16,238 nucleotides of DNA from a bacterium. GTDB taxonomy: Bacteria; Patescibacteriota; Gracilibacteria; UBA1369; GCA-2718715. Position 1 is the stretch's first letter. Each line of letters begins with the position of its first letter. Below are positions 12,849-16,238 of the stretch, in pieces. Location: assembly GCA_030426295.1 (NCBI GenBank), contig JAUHYY010000010.1, positions 1 to 16,238 of the forward strand, written 5' to 3'. The translations under genes and the position numbers were made by a program. The notes beneath the pieces are model-generated. The model saw nothing but the letters and a program-made list of their open reading frames with translations. It had not been told where the DNA came from and did not search any database.

Positions 12849-14369
12849 ATGTCTCCATTTATTCTGGCTATTGTCGGATTGCTTGCGGGATCAGTCGGAG
12901 GTTACTTCTATAAGACACAAGCGATCACTGCTAAAAGGGATCAAGCTGTAGAAGAAACAAAGAAAATCTTAAAAGATGCCGAACTGAAGGCGAGCGAGAT
13001 GATTATGAATGCCAAGGAACAATCTCTCAAAGTTCAGGAAGACTTACAAAAGCAGCAAAGAGCTAAACGTGATGAGCTCAATAAAGCTGAACAAAGACTT
13101 TTGAACAAAGAGGATGATCTTGAAAAAAAGATCGAACTTGCTGAGAAGAAGAAAGAAGACTTCGAAGCAAAAATTGAACGTGCTAATGAGCTTAAGAAAA
13201 AGGCTGAAGGTGCGTTTTTAAAACAACAAGAAGAGCTTGAAAGAATTGCTTCTCTTTCTAAAGAAGAAGCTAAAGATATGCTTTTCAAAAAAGTAGAAGA
13301 AGAAAATCAAGCAGATCTTCTTAAGCATATTAAGCATATTGAAGAGCAGGCTAAAGAAGAAGCTGAGTCAAAATCTAAAATGATTATCGCTCTTGCGATG
13401 CAGAAATATGCTGCAGAGACTGCTTCTGAAAGTACTGCTACTTTAGTGCAAATCCCTAGCGATGAAATGAAGGGGCGTATTATTGGTCGTGAAGGTCGTA
13501 ATATTAGTTCGTTTGAAAAGATTACTGGTGTAGACGTGATCGTTGATGAAACTCCAGAAACGGTTATTTTATCTGGTTTTGATCTTCTAAGACGTTACGT
13601 TGCTAAGGTTTCTTTAGAAAGATTACTAGCTGATGGTCGTATTCATCCGGCGAGAATTGAAGAAGTTGTATCTAAGGTTAAAGAAGAAGTTAATGAACTT
13701 ATTAAAGATCTTGGTGAAAAAGCTGCATACGAAACTGGTGTGGTTGGGCTTCCTTCAGAAATTGTTAAATTAGTTGGACGTCTTAAGTTTAGAACAGAAA
13801 ACGGTCAGAACTTACTTAAACATAGTATCGAGGTTGCAAGTCTTGCTGGTGTATTGGCTGCTGAGCTTGGAGCTGATGTTAACGTATGTAAGAAAGCTGC
13901 GTTGCTTCATGATATTGGTAAAGCTGTTGATCACGAAGTTGGTGGGCACAGTGCGCAAATTGGTTCAGACATTTGTAAGAAGTTTGGTATGCCAGATAGA
14001 ATTTGTGACATTGTCTTAAGTGTTGGTGAGCCAGGGGATTCAGATAGTATCGAAGCTCTAGTCGTACAAGTTGCTAGCATGATTGCTGAAAATAGAGTAG
14101 GGCTCGATCAAGACAACTTAGAAAGTTACATTAAGAGAATGACTGATATGGAAAACATAGCTAAGTCTTTCGAAGGTGTAGATAAAGTATTTGCTGTTCA
14201 TACTGGATCTGAAGTTCGTGTAATTGTAGACTCAGAAAAAGTTGATGATCTAGGAGCTTTCAAGCTTTCAAGAAAGATTGCAGATAAGATCCAAACAGAC
14301 ATGGGTCATGCAGGTAAAGTTAAGGTAAACGTGGTTCGTGAAACAAGAGTAGAGGAGTTTGCTGAATAA
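12849..14369 (+). CDS. rny: RNase Y (HD domain partly degenerate)
   Basis: Membrane-bound endoribonuclease that starts mRNA decay in many bacteria; 506 residues, close to the usual 510-520. The order is a membrane anchor (3-20), a long charged coiled coil (about 25-180), a KH RNA-binding domain (201-265) with GRIIGREGRN (209-218), and an HD domain (about 320-415), then the C-terminal domain ending in VNVVRETRVEEFAE. The first HD ligands are present: LLKHSIEVA (His325) and LLHDIGKAVDHEV (His354-Asp355). After that the family's pattern breaks: the GSH of the next ligand reads GHS (His367), the HH pair is Val392-Gly393, and the Asp of AAD is Ser410. No frameshift is visible and flanking residues align without gaps, so these look like real substitutions. 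The enzyme may be inactive, weak, or use another metal site. Only tandem CIRCE sites separate it from groES. Confidence 0.93.
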   Translation: MSPFILAIVGLLAGSVGGYFYKTQAITAKRDQAVEETKKILKDAELKASEMIMNAKEQSLKVQEDLQKQQRAKRDELNKAEQRLLNKEDDLEKKIELAEKKKEDFEAKIERANELKKKAEGAFLKQQEELERIASLSKEEAKDMLFKKVEEENQADLLKHIKHIEEQAKEEAESKSKMIIALAMQKYAAETASESTATLVQIPSDEMKGRIIGREGRNISSFEKITGVDVIVDETPETVILSGFDLLRRYVAKVSLERLLADGRIHPARIEEVVSKVKEEVNELIKDLGEKAAYETGVVGLPSEIVKLVGRLKFRTENGQNLLKHSIEVASLAGVLAAELGADVNVCKKAALLHDIGKAVDHEVGGHSAQIGSDICKKFGMPDRICDIVLSVGEPGDSDSIEALVVQVASMIAENRVGLDQDNLESYIKRMTDMENIAKSFEGVDKVFAVHTGSEVRVIVDSEKVDDLGAFKLSRKIADKIQTDMGHAGKVKVNVVRETRVEEFAE

Positions 14370-14396
14370 TTAGCACTTTTTACCCTTGACTGCTAA
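14370..14396 (+). promoter_or_regulatory. Upstream CIRCE-like operator (HrcA site 1)
   Basis: Left arm TTAGCACTT (14370-14378), nine-base spacer, right arm GACTGCTAA (14388-14396). The consensus CIRCE is TTAGCACTC-N9-GAGTGCTAA, so each arm differs at a single base and the 9-9-9 geometry is exact. It starts right after the rny stop codon, and its right arm covers the -35 box. Confidence 0.7.
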
Positions 14397-14413
14397 ATAT
14401 AGATTGATAGAAT
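14386..14413 (+). promoter_or_regulatory. Promoter of groES-groEL
   Basis: TTGACT (14386-14391), a 16-base spacer and TAGAAT (14408-14413). The RNA would start near 14420 inside the downstream CIRCE site and carry a leader of about 72 nt. Confidence 0.75.
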
Positions 14414-14439
14414 TAGCACTGCCTATATGGGAGTGCTAA
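14413..14439 (+). promoter_or_regulatory. CIRCE operator (HrcA site 2)
   Basis: Left arm TTAGCACTG (14413-14421), nine-base spacer CCTATATGG, right arm GAGTGCTAA (14431-14439). Only one base of the consensus differs. It overlaps the end of the -10 box and the predicted RNA start, the classic position for repression of groESL by HrcA, with heat-shock induction when HrcA misfolds. Confidence 0.93.
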
Positions 14440-14491
14440 TTTTGTATCTCTCGATGAGGCCTAAACATTAAATATATTTAACTATAATAAT

Positions 14492-14785
14492 ATGTCTAAC
14501 CTTATGCCTCTAGGCGACAACTTAGTTGTTGAGCCTACAACGAAAGAAGCGCAAACAGCTTCTGGTATTTATATTCCTGATACTGCTTCAAAAGAAAAAC
14601 CTCAAGAGGGGGTTGTAGTTGCAGTTGGTCCAGGAAGAAAAGCTGACGATGGATCTGTAATTGCTATGGAAGTGGCAGTTGGAGACAAGGTCCTATTTAA
14701 AAAATATGCACCAGATGAATTCGAAGTAGAAGGAAAAAAGGTGCTTGTTCTTAGAGAATCAGATGTGATTGCTAAGATTTCTTAA
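14492..14785 (+). CDS. groES: Co-chaperonin GroES
   Basis: Lid of the GroEL folding chamber, cytoplasmic, 97 residues, the normal length. MPLGDNLVVEP (5-15) is the family start (PL.D.vvv); the mobile loop that contacts GroEL spans about 17-33 with SGIYIPDTASKEKPQ; EGVVVAVGPG (39-48) follows; then VGDKVLFKKYAPDEFEVEGKKVLV (given as VGDKVLFKKYAPDEF and EVEGKKVLV) and ESDVIAKIS end the protein. Where E. coli has GGIVL in the loop, this protein has SGIYI, as in many bacteria. It is first in the groES-groEL operon under the tandem CIRCE sites. No Shine-Dalgarno sequence is present; TTAAC lies nine bases before the ATG. Confidence 0.97.
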   Translation: MSNLMPLGDNLVVEPTTKEAQTASGIYIPDTASKEKPQEGVVVAVGPGRKADDGSVIAMEVAVGDKVLFKKYAPDEFEVEGKKVLVLRESDVIAKIS

Positions 14786-14796
14786 ATAAAAATTAA

Positions 14797-16238
<1,442 letters not shown>

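Noticed and set aside
13034..13288. Serine-rich frame antisense to the rny coiled coil
   Set aside because: It mirrors the Lys/Glu-rich coiled-coil codons and shows no independent coding signs.

Overview
This is an AT-rich bacterial window, densely packed with genes on both strands. It most likely comes from a member of the Candidate Phyla Radiation (Patescibacteria). The pointers are a VirD4/HerA-like conjugation-ATPase tail, a large secreted lamin-tail-domain (LTD) protein with a PKD domain, a glycine-triad surface protein, very short spacers, and no recognisable Shine-Dalgarno sequence before almost any start. TGG encodes Trp, GGN encodes Gly and TGA ends arsR, so the standard bacterial code fits and the UGA=Gly code of Gracilibacteria/Absconditabacteria does not. 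The phylum call is inference; no rRNA or ribosomal protein is present to confirm it.

Layout. 1-308: 3' end of a type IV secretion/DNA-transfer ATPase, whose stop overlaps the convergent stop of pgk. 3303-305 (minus): a membrane-anchored glycine-rich surface protein followed 14 nt later by pgk. 3304-3424: a short divergent region with back-to-back overlapping promoters. 3425-4992 (plus): an ArsR-family regulator overlapping a type II NADH dehydrogenase-like flavoprotein, ending at a 10-bp AT-rich inverted repeat. 5061-7196 (plus): a VIT/CCC1 metal transporter, an NADPH-dependent FMN reductase and an MscS channel, each 3 nt apart, closed by an intrinsic terminator that lies inside the coding end of the opposite-strand nrnA. 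12555-7197 (minus): LTD/PKD surface protein, PolX DNA polymerase and a DHH phosphoesterase (NrnA family), probably read in that order. 12556-12848: a 293-nt divergent spacer with a good promoter and a small hairpin ahead of rny. 12849-16238 (plus): RNase Y, then groES-groEL behind two tandem CIRCE operators; groEL runs off the window.

How it fits together. Glycolysis (pgk), RNA turnover (rny, nrnA), DNA repair (polX) and protein folding (groESL, apparently under HrcA control) are housekeeping. The ArsR-headed region joins redox flavoproteins, a divalent-metal transporter and a mechanosensitive channel and looks like a stress or metal/redox module. Two large exported proteins suggest an elaborate cell surface.

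Main points for a second look: (1) tandem CIRCE sites bracketing the groESL promoter; (2) an RNase Y whose HD domain has lost or shifted most metal ligands after the HD pair; (3) a YTAAC/TAAC motif 8-10 nt before six of thirteen start codons in a window without Shine-Dalgarno sequences; (4) the ArsR divergent promoter; (5) a cysteine- and glycine-triad-patterned surface protein. There are no tRNA, rRNA, CRISPR, insertion sequence or prophage genes that I can see.
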